From: Candidatus Cloacimonadota bacterium
Lineage (GTDB): Bacteria; Cloacimonadota; Cloacimonadia; Cloacimonadales; Cloacimonadaceae
Length of the DNA stretch: 45,819 bases
Reading direction: 5' to 3'
NCBI GenBank assembly: GCA_029982875.1
Contig: JARRCD010000003.1
Coordinates: 1 to 45,819 of the forward strand
How positions within the stretch are numbered: position 1 is the first letter of the stretch; each line of letters opens with the position of its first letter. The position numbers and the translations under genes are program-made. Below, piece after piece: positions 35,942 to 45,600 of the stretch. The notes under the pieces were generated by a model that was not told where the DNA came from, ran no database searches, and saw nothing but the letters and a program-made list of their open reading frames with translations.

Positions 35942-36851
35942 ACTTATACTGATCATTCTCTTAGGCCTATTGCTGCTGCTTTATATCGGATTGAAAATAG
36001 CGAACCCTGCGCAGCGGACAAGCAAGGTATTTAAGCTGGACCCAGATAAGCTGAATTATATTGAAATCTTCACCCAGGAAGAAGAGATAAAACTCATCAA
36101 GGAAGACGGGATCTGGAAGACCACTATCCCGGCACCCTGGCCGGCCGATTCCCTTAAAATTCATAATTTCTTTGAAGATGTATTGAAAGCTGAGTATTTC
36201 AGTATCCCGATCAGCTCCAGTGAATCCGCCATCAATGACTATAACTTGGAGGATGATCAAGCTATGCATGTTCGCGTCAGTGATGGTAAAAATGAAGTGC
36301 ACGTGCTGTATAGCAATCTCGGCAATCCTTGGGATTACTTCCGCTATGCCGATGGCAAAGATGTGTATCAGGTAAGAAGCAAGGTAGTGCAAGCATATCA
36401 ACCAACGATTACGCAGTGGCGATCATCCGAGATCATCCACTATTGGGAAGAGGAGTTAGGGCAGATCAAGGTGAAGCACGAGAAGAATACCTATACGCTT
36501 GAGCGGCTTGGCACAGAGTGGTACTATCGGGATGCCAAAAATGATTTTCAAGTTGATTTTCACAATTATGCCTTGGTCAAGATTGTTAATATCCTGCAAA
36601 ACTTCCGTAGCAGTGTCTTTGTCTCCGGCGAAGAAGAAGAATATCGTAAGGCATTTAATTATGTTGAATGCACGGTCTGGATCACAGATGTAGAAGGAAA
36701 TACGCGTAAACTGGAATTTGCCCCCTTTGACAGCCATCGCTATCTGTTAAGGATAGATGATGATAATACCGTGTACTATCAGGTCGTGTTTGACACTATC
36801 TTCCGCTTTATGCGTCAACCGGAGATATTCAAAAGGAAAGGTACACCATGA
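35928..36851 (+). CDS. DUF4340 domain protein
   Basis: N-terminal TM, VFKLDPDKLNYIEIFTQEEEIKLIKEDGIWKTTIPAPWPADSLKIHNFFEDVLKAE; position after gldG-like gene. Confidence 0.85.
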   Translation: MKKAKLILIILLGLLLLLYIGLKIANPAQRTSKVFKLDPDKLNYIEIFTQEEEIKLIKEDGIWKTTIPAPWPADSLKIHNFFEDVLKAEYFSIPISSSESAINDYNLEDDQAMHVRVSDGKNEVHVLYSNLGNPWDYFRYADGKDVYQVRSKVVQAYQPTITQWRSSEIIHYWEEELGQIKVKHEKNTYTLERLGTEWYYRDAKNDFQVDFHNYALVKIVNILQNFRSSVFVSGEEEEYRKAFNYVECTVWITDVEGNTRKLEFAPFDSHRYLLRIDDDNTVYYQVVFDTIFRFMRQPEIFKRKGTP

Positions 36852-37267
36852 CAATCACCAGATACGCTCAGCTTTCTCAGGAGCTCTATGCACAGATAAT
36901 CAGCTTGTGGGAAAAGACCAATATCACAAATCCAGCCCGCGCCGACAGTTATGAAGCGATCGAGCATTCGTTACAGCATACCGGCACCATGATCGTTGCG
37001 TTAGAAGGTGATGAAGTAATAGGCACTTTGTGGGTAAATCACGATTTTCGCAGGCTTTATCTGCACCACATGGCGGTGAATCCCGAGCTGCAAAACCAGG
37101 GCATCGGCCGGGCTTTACTCTCAGAAGCTCTGCGGATAGCCAAGTCTACCGGATATCAAGCCAAACTGGAAGTGCACCAGGATAATGCCTCTGCCCGGCA
37201 TCTATACAGCAGCCTGGGTTTTAAGGAGCTGGAAGGCTATATCACCATGATCAAGCGGGAATTGTGA
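36848..37267 (+). CDS. GNAT family N-acetyltransferase
   Basis: LHHMAVNPELQNQGIGRALLSEALRIAKSTGYQAKLEVHQDNASARHLYSSLGFKEL. Confidence 0.93.
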   Translation: MTITRYAQLSQELYAQIISLWEKTNITNPARADSYEAIEHSLQHTGTMIVALEGDEVIGTLWVNHDFRRLYLHHMAVNPELQNQGIGRALLSEALRIAKSTGYQAKLEVHQDNASARHLYSSLGFKELEGYITMIKREL

Positions 37268-38595
37268 CCGGCACAGTAAGCATCATCGGAGGCGGTCTTG
37301 CCGGCTGTGAAGCCGCATTGCAATTAGCAGAACAGGGTTATCAAGTAAAGCTCTATGAAATGCGTCCGGATACTCAAACTGAGGCTCATCAGGGTGGGTA
37401 TTTGGCAGAATTAGTTTGTAGTAATAGCCTCAAATCCACTCGTCTTGATACCCCAGCCGGATTACTCAAAGCTGAGCTGAAGATGCTGGGTTCTTTTTTA
37501 CTGAACCTTGCCGAGCAGTGCAAAGTGCCAGCCGGCCATGCTTTGGCGGTGGATCGTGAGCTTTTTGCCCAAAGCGTTTCTGAGGTAATCACGACGAATC
37601 CCAATATTCAATTGATCCGTAAGGAGCTGAGTGAGATTCCGCAGGGGCAGGTGATTCTGGCGACCGGACCCTTGACTTCAGAGCCGATGATGCAACACTT
37701 GCAGAGCCTTTTGGGCGAAGATCATCTGTTCTTTTTTGATGCGATAGCGCCGATTGTGGATGCGGATAGCATTGATATGAATATTGTTTATGCCAAAGCC
37801 CGCTATGACAAAGGGGATCCGGATTATCTGAATTGTCCCTTTGACAAAGATCAATACTACCGCTTTGTAGATGCTTTGCTGGAAGGCGAAAAGTATGAAG
37901 TGCATGAATTTGAGAATCAGTTTTTTAAAGCGGATAAATTTTCCTTTTATGAGAATTGTATGCCCATAGAAGAGTTGGCACGCCGGGGTCAAGATACTCT
38001 GCGGCATGGCGTAATGCGTCCGATGGGTTTGGAAATTCCCACTACTGGCACAAAGGCTTTTGCCGTTTTACAGCTGCGGGCAGAGAATTCTTCCCGCACT
38101 GCGTTTAATCTGGTGGGAGCCCAGACCATGCTGCGCTATCCGGAGCAAAAACGCATATTCAAACTGATTCCCGGGCTTGAGCATGCCAGTTTTTTGCGCT
38201 ATGGCTCCATCCACCGCAATGCTTACCTGAATGCCCCTCAGATTTTAAATGCAGACCTCAGTCTCAAAGTGAAACCAGAGCTTTGGATAGCAGGTCAGCT
38301 CTGCGGGGTAGAAGGCTATGTGGAGAGCATTGCCAGCGGACTTTTAATCGCCAGGATCATCAGCCAGAGAATCTCGCAATTACCAGCAGAGACGATACTC
38401 GGTCAATTATGGCGCAGATTGCTGGAAACAGATTCCAAATCCAGATTCACTCCGGTGAATGCCAATTTTGGCCTGTTGCCTGCTCTAAAAAACCCTCCCC
38501 GCGATAAGAAAATCAAAAAACAGCTGCTGAGTGAGCGTTCCCTGGCTGCACTCAGCCAATACTGTGCCCAGGAGCCAGAAGCGCGTAATTCCTAA
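37264..38595 (+). CDS. trmFO: Methylenetetrahydrofolate-tRNA-(uracil-5-)-methyltransferase
   Basis: GTG start; VSIIGGGLAGCEAALQLAEQGYQVKLYEMRP, ELVCSNSLKS, RPMGLEIP, GQLCGVEGYVESIASGL, FTPVNANFGLLP. Confidence 0.97.
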   Translation: MTGTVSIIGGGLAGCEAALQLAEQGYQVKLYEMRPDTQTEAHQGGYLAELVCSNSLKSTRLDTPAGLLKAELKMLGSFLLNLAEQCKVPAGHALAVDRELFAQSVSEVITTNPNIQLIRKELSEIPQGQVILATGPLTSEPMMQHLQSLLGEDHLFFFDAIAPIVDADSIDMNIVYAKARYDKGDPDYLNCPFDKDQYYRFVDALLEGEKYEVHEFENQFFKADKFSFYENCMPIEELARRGQDTLRHGVMRPMGLEIPTTGTKAFAVLQLRAENSSRTAFNLVGAQTMLRYPEQKRIFKLIPGLEHASFLRYGSIHRNAYLNAPQILNADLSLKVKPELWIAGQLCGVEGYVESIASGLLIARIISQRISQLPAETILGQLWRRLLETDSKSRFTPVNANFGLLPALKNPPRDKKIKKQLLSERSLAALSQYCAQEPEARNS

Positions 38596-38616
38596 AATAA
38601 GGATCAAGGAGACAAA

Positions 38617-38958
38617 ATGAGAGAAACAATATCAGCATGTGGGCTTGATTGTTCGAATTGTGAATGCAGGATAGCCTATCTGGGCGGTGATGAAGCTCGG
38701 AAAGAAGAAATTGCCCAAAACTGGAGCATTAGATACCAGGCAAGTCTCAGTAGGGCAGACATCAAATGTCAGGGCTGTATGGAAGGTAATGTTCATTTTA
38801 ACTGGTGTGAACGCTGCCCGATCCGGAGCTGCGTTATTCAAAAAGGATATCAAACCTGCGCCGAATGCTCTGCTTTCCCTTGTCAGCATAATTCCGGACT
38901 TTACGAACAGGTTCCGGCAGCAAGAGAAGCCATTGAACGCATCAAAAAGGAGTTGTAA
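38617..38958 (+). CDS. DUF3795 Cys-rich protein
   Basis: CGLDCSNCECRIAYLGGDE...CQGCMEGNVHFNWCERCPIRSCVIQKGYQTCAECSAFPC. Confidence 0.85.
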   Translation: MRETISACGLDCSNCECRIAYLGGDEARKEEIAQNWSIRYQASLSRADIKCQGCMEGNVHFNWCERCPIRSCVIQKGYQTCAECSAFPCQHNSGLYEQVPAAREAIERIKKEL

Positions 38959-38959
38959 G

Positions 38960-40054
38960 ATGAAAAACCATTTTGCTATCCTGCTGAGCATGATTTTGAT
39001 CTTTATTCCGGTAATCAGTTCAGCCCGGATCTTTGCTCGGTGGCATACCTCCATGGGGAGTTTTACCGCCGAATTGTATGATGAATTGGTGCCAATCACA
39101 GCCAATAATTTCCGTGATCTGGCTAATTCTGGATTTTACAACAATCTCATCTTTCACCGGGTAATCGCAGGATTTATGATCCAGGATGGATGTCCTTATG
39201 GCACTGGCTATGGTGGCCCCGGTTATACCATTGAAGATGAATTTCATCCTGATCTATCCCACGATCACGCCGGAGTATTGGCCATGGCACGCACGGCTGC
39301 TCCCAATAGTGCGGGAAGTCAGTATTACATCACCTTGGCCCCAGCTACATATCTGGATGGAAGCTATGCCATATTTGGAGATGTCATCGAAGGTTTGGAA
39401 AACGTGCTTGCCATCGGTGCAGTTCCTACCGATGAAGACGATAGACCTATTACCGATGTAAATATCTACATCTTGCGCATGCTTGATCTGCATATAGGGG
39501 AGTGTTTCCCTGCCCTGGGCGAGGTGCTTACACTTGCCCAAAATCAAGCTCAGATCTTTGTGGTGGAAGCAGATACAGAAGAAGCTGAGCTAAGCTTTGA
39601 CTGGTATATAGATGAAGTGCAAGCAGCGGAAAGTTCATTTATGCTGGAGACCGCGTTTACCACTGGAGGAGAGCATAGTGTGCGATGTCACATAGCATCT
39701 TCGGATAGCATAGCGTACGACGCCATCTGGGAGATCAATACCGAAACTGCAGTAGAAGATGATAACAATGCTCCGTCGATAGCCCCGCTAAAGCTCAGCG
39801 TAAATCCCAATCCCTTTACTAATGATCTGGATCTAATCTGCGAACTTAAGCAAAGCCAACCCATCAGTCTGGATATCTATAATCTCAAAGGACAAAAGAT
39901 TAGCTCGCTTGCTTCCGGATGGCAAAACGCCGGGGCCTGGCATTATCATTGGGATGGCAAATCTGCTGCGGGCAGCGCTGTTCCTGCAGGCATCTATTTG
40001 CTGCGTCTGCATGGTGCCGGAACGACTATATATCGTAAGATCAGTAAGTTTTAA
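38960..40054 (+). CDS. Secreted cyclophilin-type peptidyl-prolyl isomerase with C-terminal sorting domain
   Basis: Signal peptide; WHTSMGSFTAELYDELVPITANNFRDLANSGFYNNLIFHRVIAGFMIQDGCPYGTGYGGPGYTIEDEF; C-terminal LSVNPNPFTNDLDLICEL...VPAGIYLLRLHGAGTTIYRKISKF. Start 38960 rather than ORF start 38687. Confidence 0.92.
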   Translation: MKNHFAILLSMILIFIPVISSARIFARWHTSMGSFTAELYDELVPITANNFRDLANSGFYNNLIFHRVIAGFMIQDGCPYGTGYGGPGYTIEDEFHPDLSHDHAGVLAMARTAAPNSAGSQYYITLAPATYLDGSYAIFGDVIEGLENVLAIGAVPTDEDDRPITDVNIYILRMLDLHIGECFPALGEVLTLAQNQAQIFVVEADTEEAELSFDWYIDEVQAAESSFMLETAFTTGGEHSVRCHIASSDSIAYDAIWEINTETAVEDDNNAPSIAPLKLSVNPNPFTNDLDLICELKQSQPISLDIYNLKGQKISSLASGWQNAGAWHYHWDGKSAAGSAVPAGIYLLRLHGAGTTIYRKISKF

Positions 40055-40126
40055 ACTCTTGTTAGTTTTGATCCGGGCTGAAGGAAGCTTTGCGGCGTCC
40101 TTTTACCTGGATTCAAGCTTGAGTTA

Positions 40127-40176
40127 GGTTTAAGTCCTGATTCAGTCCATTTCAGGACTTAATCAGGACTTGAACT
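40127..40176. repeat. Inverted/direct repeat element of four 11-bp units (copy B)
   Basis: AAGTCCTGATT|CAGTCCATTTC|AGGACTTAATC|AGGACTTGAAC at 40132-40175; perfect 11-bp inverted arms 40132-40142 / 40161-40171, inner AGTCC/GGACT. Confidence 0.85.
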
Positions 40177-40247
40177 GGAGTCAAAACCGAGTATGATTAC
40201 AAAGATAACGCAAGCTACAGAAATGGGAAGAGCAGAGCCGGAGACTT

Positions 40248-41621
40248 ATGCTTAGCATTGAGTTTTTTGCCATCTTAATCATCAGCCTGCTGCTGTATTG
40301 GCTACTTCCCAAGCAGAAATACAGGAATCTATTCTTGTGCGGCTCCAGTCTGCTTTTTATCTGGTTGCTGGATCATCAGTCTTTGGTCGTAGTGCTGGTT
40401 TTGAGTATTATCTCATACCTGTTTGCGCAGCTCATCTATAGAAATCCCAAAGTACGATGGATTCATGCGGCTGGGGTGATTGTTGTTTTATTGGCATTGC
40501 TTATCTTCAAATATCTTGGTTTTCTGGGTGGAGTCTTTACGGCGCTGTATATGTTTTTGGAGTCTCTGCCTCATTTTAAAATTCATTATATGTTATTGCC
40601 CCTGGGGATTAGCTACATCACCTTCAAGCATATCAGCTATCTCACCGATGTCAAATGGCGGCTTGTAGGCCCGGGCAATTTCGTAGATTTTTTACTATAC
40701 AGCAGTCTTTTTACCATTTTTCTGGCAGGTCCCATCGAACGCTTTGAGCGGTTGGAACCACAGCTCAATAATCCCCGGATAGCTTTTCGCCGGGACTTCC
40801 TGAGTATAGGCACCAGACGGATTGTTACCGGACTTTTCAAAAAGCTGGTGATAGCAGATTGGATCGGTTTCTTTATCTCTTTTGTGTGGAGCAATCCTAC
40901 CCAATATCATCCAGCCATAGCTCTGGCGGCGGTATTTGCCTATGCTTTTCAGATCTACTATGACTTTGCCGGATACAGCGATATCGCAATCGGAGCGTCA
41001 CAGCTTTTTGGCTTGCATATTATGGAGAATTTTAATAAACCTTATTTGGCCAAAAACATCAGCGATTTTTGGCGACGCTGGCATATCTCTTTATCGGATT
41101 GGATTCGGGATTATCTCTTTTTCCCCCTATCGGCGCTGGGGAAAAGCAAGCTCTGGCGGATATTCTTTGTTCCGGTTATGGCCATGGGTATATGTGGCTT
41201 GTGGCATGGGGCCGAAGCTCGCTATCTGGTCTGGGGAGTCTGGCATGGCTTGGGCTTGAGTGTGTATCAAGGCTATCAGTTGCTGAGGCACAAGTTGGAT
41301 CAGACGAAAAAAGAAAAGCTGGATGCCATCATGGCCAAAATATCCTGGCCGCTCACTTATCTCTTTGTGGTCTTGACCTGGTTGAGTTTTCGCAGCTTTG
41401 GATTACCCTTGGCAAAACACATTTTTCTGCGGGCAGAAGCTGTGCTCTATCTGCCCTTGCTCTTTCTCTTGCTGATGCTATTCTCGCAGCTATGGGGGAA
41501 ACTGCATTTCATCAAACACTTCAAGCTGCCCTGGCGGCCTGCTTATAATTTATATCTTCTGCTCCTGATTGGGATCTGTCACTGTGCCATGAATATGGAT
41601 TTCATCTATGCGGCATTTTAG
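40248..41621 (+). CDS. MBOAT family O-acyltransferase (AlgI/DltB-like)
   Basis: LPLGISYITFKHISYLTDV, FYYD-like QIYYDFAGYSDIAIGASQLFG, FWRRWHISLSDWIRDYLFFPL, GLWHGAEARYLVWGVWHG. Confidence 0.95.
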   Translation: MLSIEFFAILIISLLLYWLLPKQKYRNLFLCGSSLLFIWLLDHQSLVVVLVLSIISYLFAQLIYRNPKVRWIHAAGVIVVLLALLIFKYLGFLGGVFTALYMFLESLPHFKIHYMLLPLGISYITFKHISYLTDVKWRLVGPGNFVDFLLYSSLFTIFLAGPIERFERLEPQLNNPRIAFRRDFLSIGTRRIVTGLFKKLVIADWIGFFISFVWSNPTQYHPAIALAAVFAYAFQIYYDFAGYSDIAIGASQLFGLHIMENFNKPYLAKNISDFWRRWHISLSDWIRDYLFFPLSALGKSKLWRIFFVPVMAMGICGLWHGAEARYLVWGVWHGLGLSVYQGYQLLRHKLDQTKKEKLDAIMAKISWPLTYLFVVLTWLSFRSFGLPLAKHIFLRAEAVLYLPLLFLLLMLFSQLWGKLHFIKHFKLPWRPAYNLYLLLLIGICHCAMNMDFIYAAF

Positions 41622-42549
41622 AATCACCGGGGAAATCCTTGTGCTGGTGCTGATACTGGTAATCTCGAGTCAGCTTAGGCAGCGGGTAGCCAGCTACTCT
41701 GAGCTTCCCCCTGTATGCAGTGGAGATAGCATCAGGACTTTGATTTTGGGAGATTCTCATGCTCGCACCGCCATCAATCCGGAATATTTGAATTCAGCGT
41801 GTTCGGCTGCGCAAAAGGCAGAGGAGATAGAATATTCCTATTACAAATTAGTTCAGGCTGGGGCTGATTTTGAAGCACTGGAAAACGTAATTCTTTGCGT
41901 TTCATACTTCAATTTTCTGGCTCCGGTGGATTCGGAAAATGAGATGCTGAAGCGTTATCACAGGCTTTTGGATCAGGATTTCTATCTCTCTAAAAAGCGC
42001 TATCATGAATACACTGCTGCGATAGCTTACCGCTATTTGATGGATCACAAACTACCTAAATCTGTGCCGCTAAGTCTTTTCAACGAGATCATCGAAACCA
42101 AAATTGAGCCGCAGTATCGGGGAGGTTTTGAGCTGAGAACGGGTAGTAGAATCGGGCAGATCCCGGATTTGGATAAAGCCATCTCCAGACACTACTATCT
42201 GGGCAATAAGTTGCGCCCGGTCTCGGCATTGAGGATCGCTTACTTCACGAAGATAGTAGAATATTGTCAGGCACATAAGCTTCGTTTGTATGTAGTTAAT
42301 ACGCCCGTACACAAGGAATACTATGATCAGATTCCTGCGGAGCGCTTGACGGGCTATAGCACCGTGCTCAACCGGCATCAGGATGAATGTATCTGCCTGG
42401 ATTATGGCCGCCTCAGACTTCCGGATGCTTTCTTCTTTGATTACGATCATCTCAATGGCGAAGGAGCGCGAGTTTTTACCGGAATCATCCGTGAGATCTT
42501 GGCTTCCAATGGTGCAGAAGAGCGGGGAAAGCTCGATTTTGGGAAATAA
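41608..42549 (+). CDS. SGNH-hydrolase/DltD-like membrane protein, partner of MBOAT
   Basis: N-terminal TM; TLILGDSHARTAINPEYL (GDS block) and FFFDYDHLNGEGARVFTGII (DxxH); 14-bp overlap with MBOAT gene. Confidence 0.7.
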   Translation: MRHFRITGEILVLVLILVISSQLRQRVASYSELPPVCSGDSIRTLILGDSHARTAINPEYLNSACSAAQKAEEIEYSYYKLVQAGADFEALENVILCVSYFNFLAPVDSENEMLKRYHRLLDQDFYLSKKRYHEYTAAIAYRYLMDHKLPKSVPLSLFNEIIETKIEPQYRGGFELRTGSRIGQIPDLDKAISRHYYLGNKLRPVSALRIAYFTKIVEYCQAHKLRLYVVNTPVHKEYYDQIPAERLTGYSTVLNRHQDECICLDYGRLRLPDAFFFDYDHLNGEGARVFTGIIREILASNGAEERGKLDFGK

Positions 42550-42612
42550 AAACATTGACAAAATTCGTTGGTTTTTGTCTCTCATACCAGATTAACTTAT
42601 AAAGGATAAATT

Positions 42613-45600
42613 GTGGCGCGACTTTTCAGTAAAGATTATCATGATCGTTCCAATAGCTGGTATTTCAACCATGCAGTGATACCACTCGAACCCGGGGATT
42701 TGTGGTATTGGCATACCGTGGATGAAGCGGGCAATATCCTTTTGCGTTTTTCACCTACCAAAGAGAAGCGGGATTACTTTTGTGCCTGGATCGAAGTTCT
42801 CTATGATCCCAGATTGCAAAGGATAGTCCGCTTTCAATGCGCCGAATGCGGGCAGGATGAGTCCTGTCGCCACTTTCTTTCTTTATTGCACTATGCCTAT
42901 CAATATCTCTCGGATGATATCCTGAAAGAGGAATTGATCCAGACGGTAGATGGTGATAGCCTGCGGGGTAATGTGAAGTGGCTGGAACTTTCGCGTCAAG
43001 CCCGGTTGGAGATCGAAGGTATTTACAACCCGGATACGGATAAGATTCGTATCTACCATAGAAGCTATGAAGGGCTAAATATGCTGCAGCTGGTGCATCA
43101 TATGACCAAAGATGAAGATCTGGATTCCCAACTTGGGCAGAACTTTAGGGTTTTTGACGATTACGAGCTGGACCTCTTTCGCTGGCTTCATACCAATCGT
43201 GCCGCCTATAGCATAAAAGGGAAATTTTGGTCTCTTTACAAAAGTCAGCTGCCTCAGCTCTTGGGACGCCTGGAAACGCTGAGCAGTAAGGTGCTGATCA
43301 AAGAAACTTCCGAAGAACTCAGCTTTGCGCAAAGTGCATATCCATTGGCTCTACGCATCGAAAAAGCGGGCAAGGAGTCTTTTCTGCTTTCTGCGGTGAT
43401 AGTGGATGAGCTTTCCATCTGGTATGCGGGATATCCTACCTGGCTATTTTTCCGCAACAAAGTGCACAAGGTATGGTTACCTTTCCGCAATGAGGTGATA
43501 GATGAGATCTTTTCAGGCGGGAAGGTGATGAATGCCAAGGACTTGATCTACTATCGCAGTATCGTGCACAACGAATTAGCGCGCAGAGATATATATCTTG
43601 ATTTTGATGCTGCAATTGAGATGCCGCAGATCATCGATTCCCAGCCGGAATGCCGCTTGTATATTCGGGCTTGGGGCGAGGAGATCATGATCGAAGGCGC
43701 GCTGATTTATGATCAACAATATGAGATTCCGCTCTCGGTGGTGAGATTTATGAAACCTCTGGTCTATACTTCTTACAAGGGTGGCGATCCTGAAGATAAA
43801 TTGTGGTTTTATCTTCCTCATAACCTGATGGATAAAGTCCACAATCTGATCTCGGAATTACCCCCAGCACAGATCGACCAATTAGAGCAAAACTCTCGCC
43901 TCGTCTATGGCAAAGCGGATTTTGATAACTTGCAAAAATCCATCTTTCAACTGAGTGATAAGGATTGGGAGGTGATTATAGACGATGATCTGAGCTCAAA
44001 CTTCATCACCAAGATCAAGCTGGATGTAGATTTCCAGGCACAGCGTAGTGAAGATATCGATTGGTTTAGCTATGAGATCAGCTATCATCATGCTGAATTG
44101 ACCTTTACGCATGAAGAGCTCAAGCGTCATTTCCGCTCTTCAGAGGAATTTTTGCATACTGTAGATGGACGCCTGTATTTCATCAGCAATCCGGAGGTCT
44201 TTGAAGAGGTGGAAGCCTTGGTATCCCGAAGCCACAAGGATACAGACCATGTGTATCGGGCACGTATGCTCAATCTGCCATATTTCCAGAGGCTGCGGGA
44301 AGAGAATCCGGCGTTTAGACTGATGGGGGATAAATATCTGGAGCAGATGTTTCTGGATTTGCAACGGCGCCGCCTGGATAAAGCATACGAATTGCCATAT
44401 TATCTGCAGACCATTTTGCGCGGTTATCAAAAAAGCGGAGTAAATTGGATGCGGATGCTAAGCCACTATCATCTAAATGGGATCTTGGCAGACGAGATGG
44501 GACTGGGAAAAACTATCCAAGCCTTAACCATGATCCTTAGCGCTCCCGAAGATACCATCAGCATTGTGATCTGCCCCAAGACTCTTTTGTATAACTGGGC
44601 TGCTGAGATAGAGAAGTTTCATACCAATATTCCCTACGCTATTGTGGAAGGGAATAAAGCAACCCGCATCGAGCTCTTAAAAAGCCCCAATATCCGTTTG
44701 TTTCTGATTGGCTATTCGATGGTATTGAGTGATTTTAGCCTGCTCAAAACCATGCATTTCGAATGGATCGTCCTGGATGAAGCACAAAATATCAAAAATG
44801 TATCCGCACAACGGACTTCTGCCATCAAAAAGCTGAATTCAAACCATAGATTAGCGCTATCCGGAACTCCTATCGAGAATAACCTCACCGAACTCTGGAG
44901 TATCATGGATTTTCTGATGCCTGGCTATTTAGGCAGTTTGAAAAATTTCAAGGAACAGTATCTGAATCCGGAAGACGATCGCCGCGCCAATCTTTCCTTG
45001 CATAGAGCAGTATCCCCCTTTCTGTTGCGCCGCATCAAAAAGGAGGTACTCCTTGAATTACCGGATAAGCAAGAACAGATTTCTTGGTGCAAGATGAATC
45101 CTTTTCAAGAGAAATTGTATCTCCAAATCCTGGATTCAGTACGGAAGAAACTCATGCCGGAAAATTCAGAATCTCTCAGCTATGTGCATATCCTGGCAGC
45201 GCTTACAAAATTGCGTCAAGTCTGTAATCATCCCCACCTGGCCAATAGCGATATCTTGCCCAATGTGGAGCTTTCGGCCAAGCTGGAGCTTTTGGTGGAA
45301 TTGGTTCAGGATTCTATTGCGGCCGGGCATAAGGTATTGGTATTTTCGCAATTTGTGCAGATGCTGAGCATTATGCGCAGGGTTTTTGATGCCCTGGATA
45401 TCAGATTCAGCTATCTGGATGGCAAGACCAAAAACCGGGTAAAACCGGTGCAGGATTTTGAAAATAATGAAGATATCCGCCTCTTCCTAATCAGCTTAAA
45501 AACAGGGGGCACAGGACTCAATCTCACGGCTGCAGATACCGTGATCCTCTATGATCCCTGGTGGAATCCCATGGTGGAAAACCAGGCCATCGACCGGGCT

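Noticed and set aside
38687-38959. N-terminal extension of the cyclophilin ORF
   Set aside because: Overlaps the DUF3795 gene in another frame; a signal peptide starts at ATG 38960 (aagATGAAAAACCATTTTGC), so the extension is spurious.
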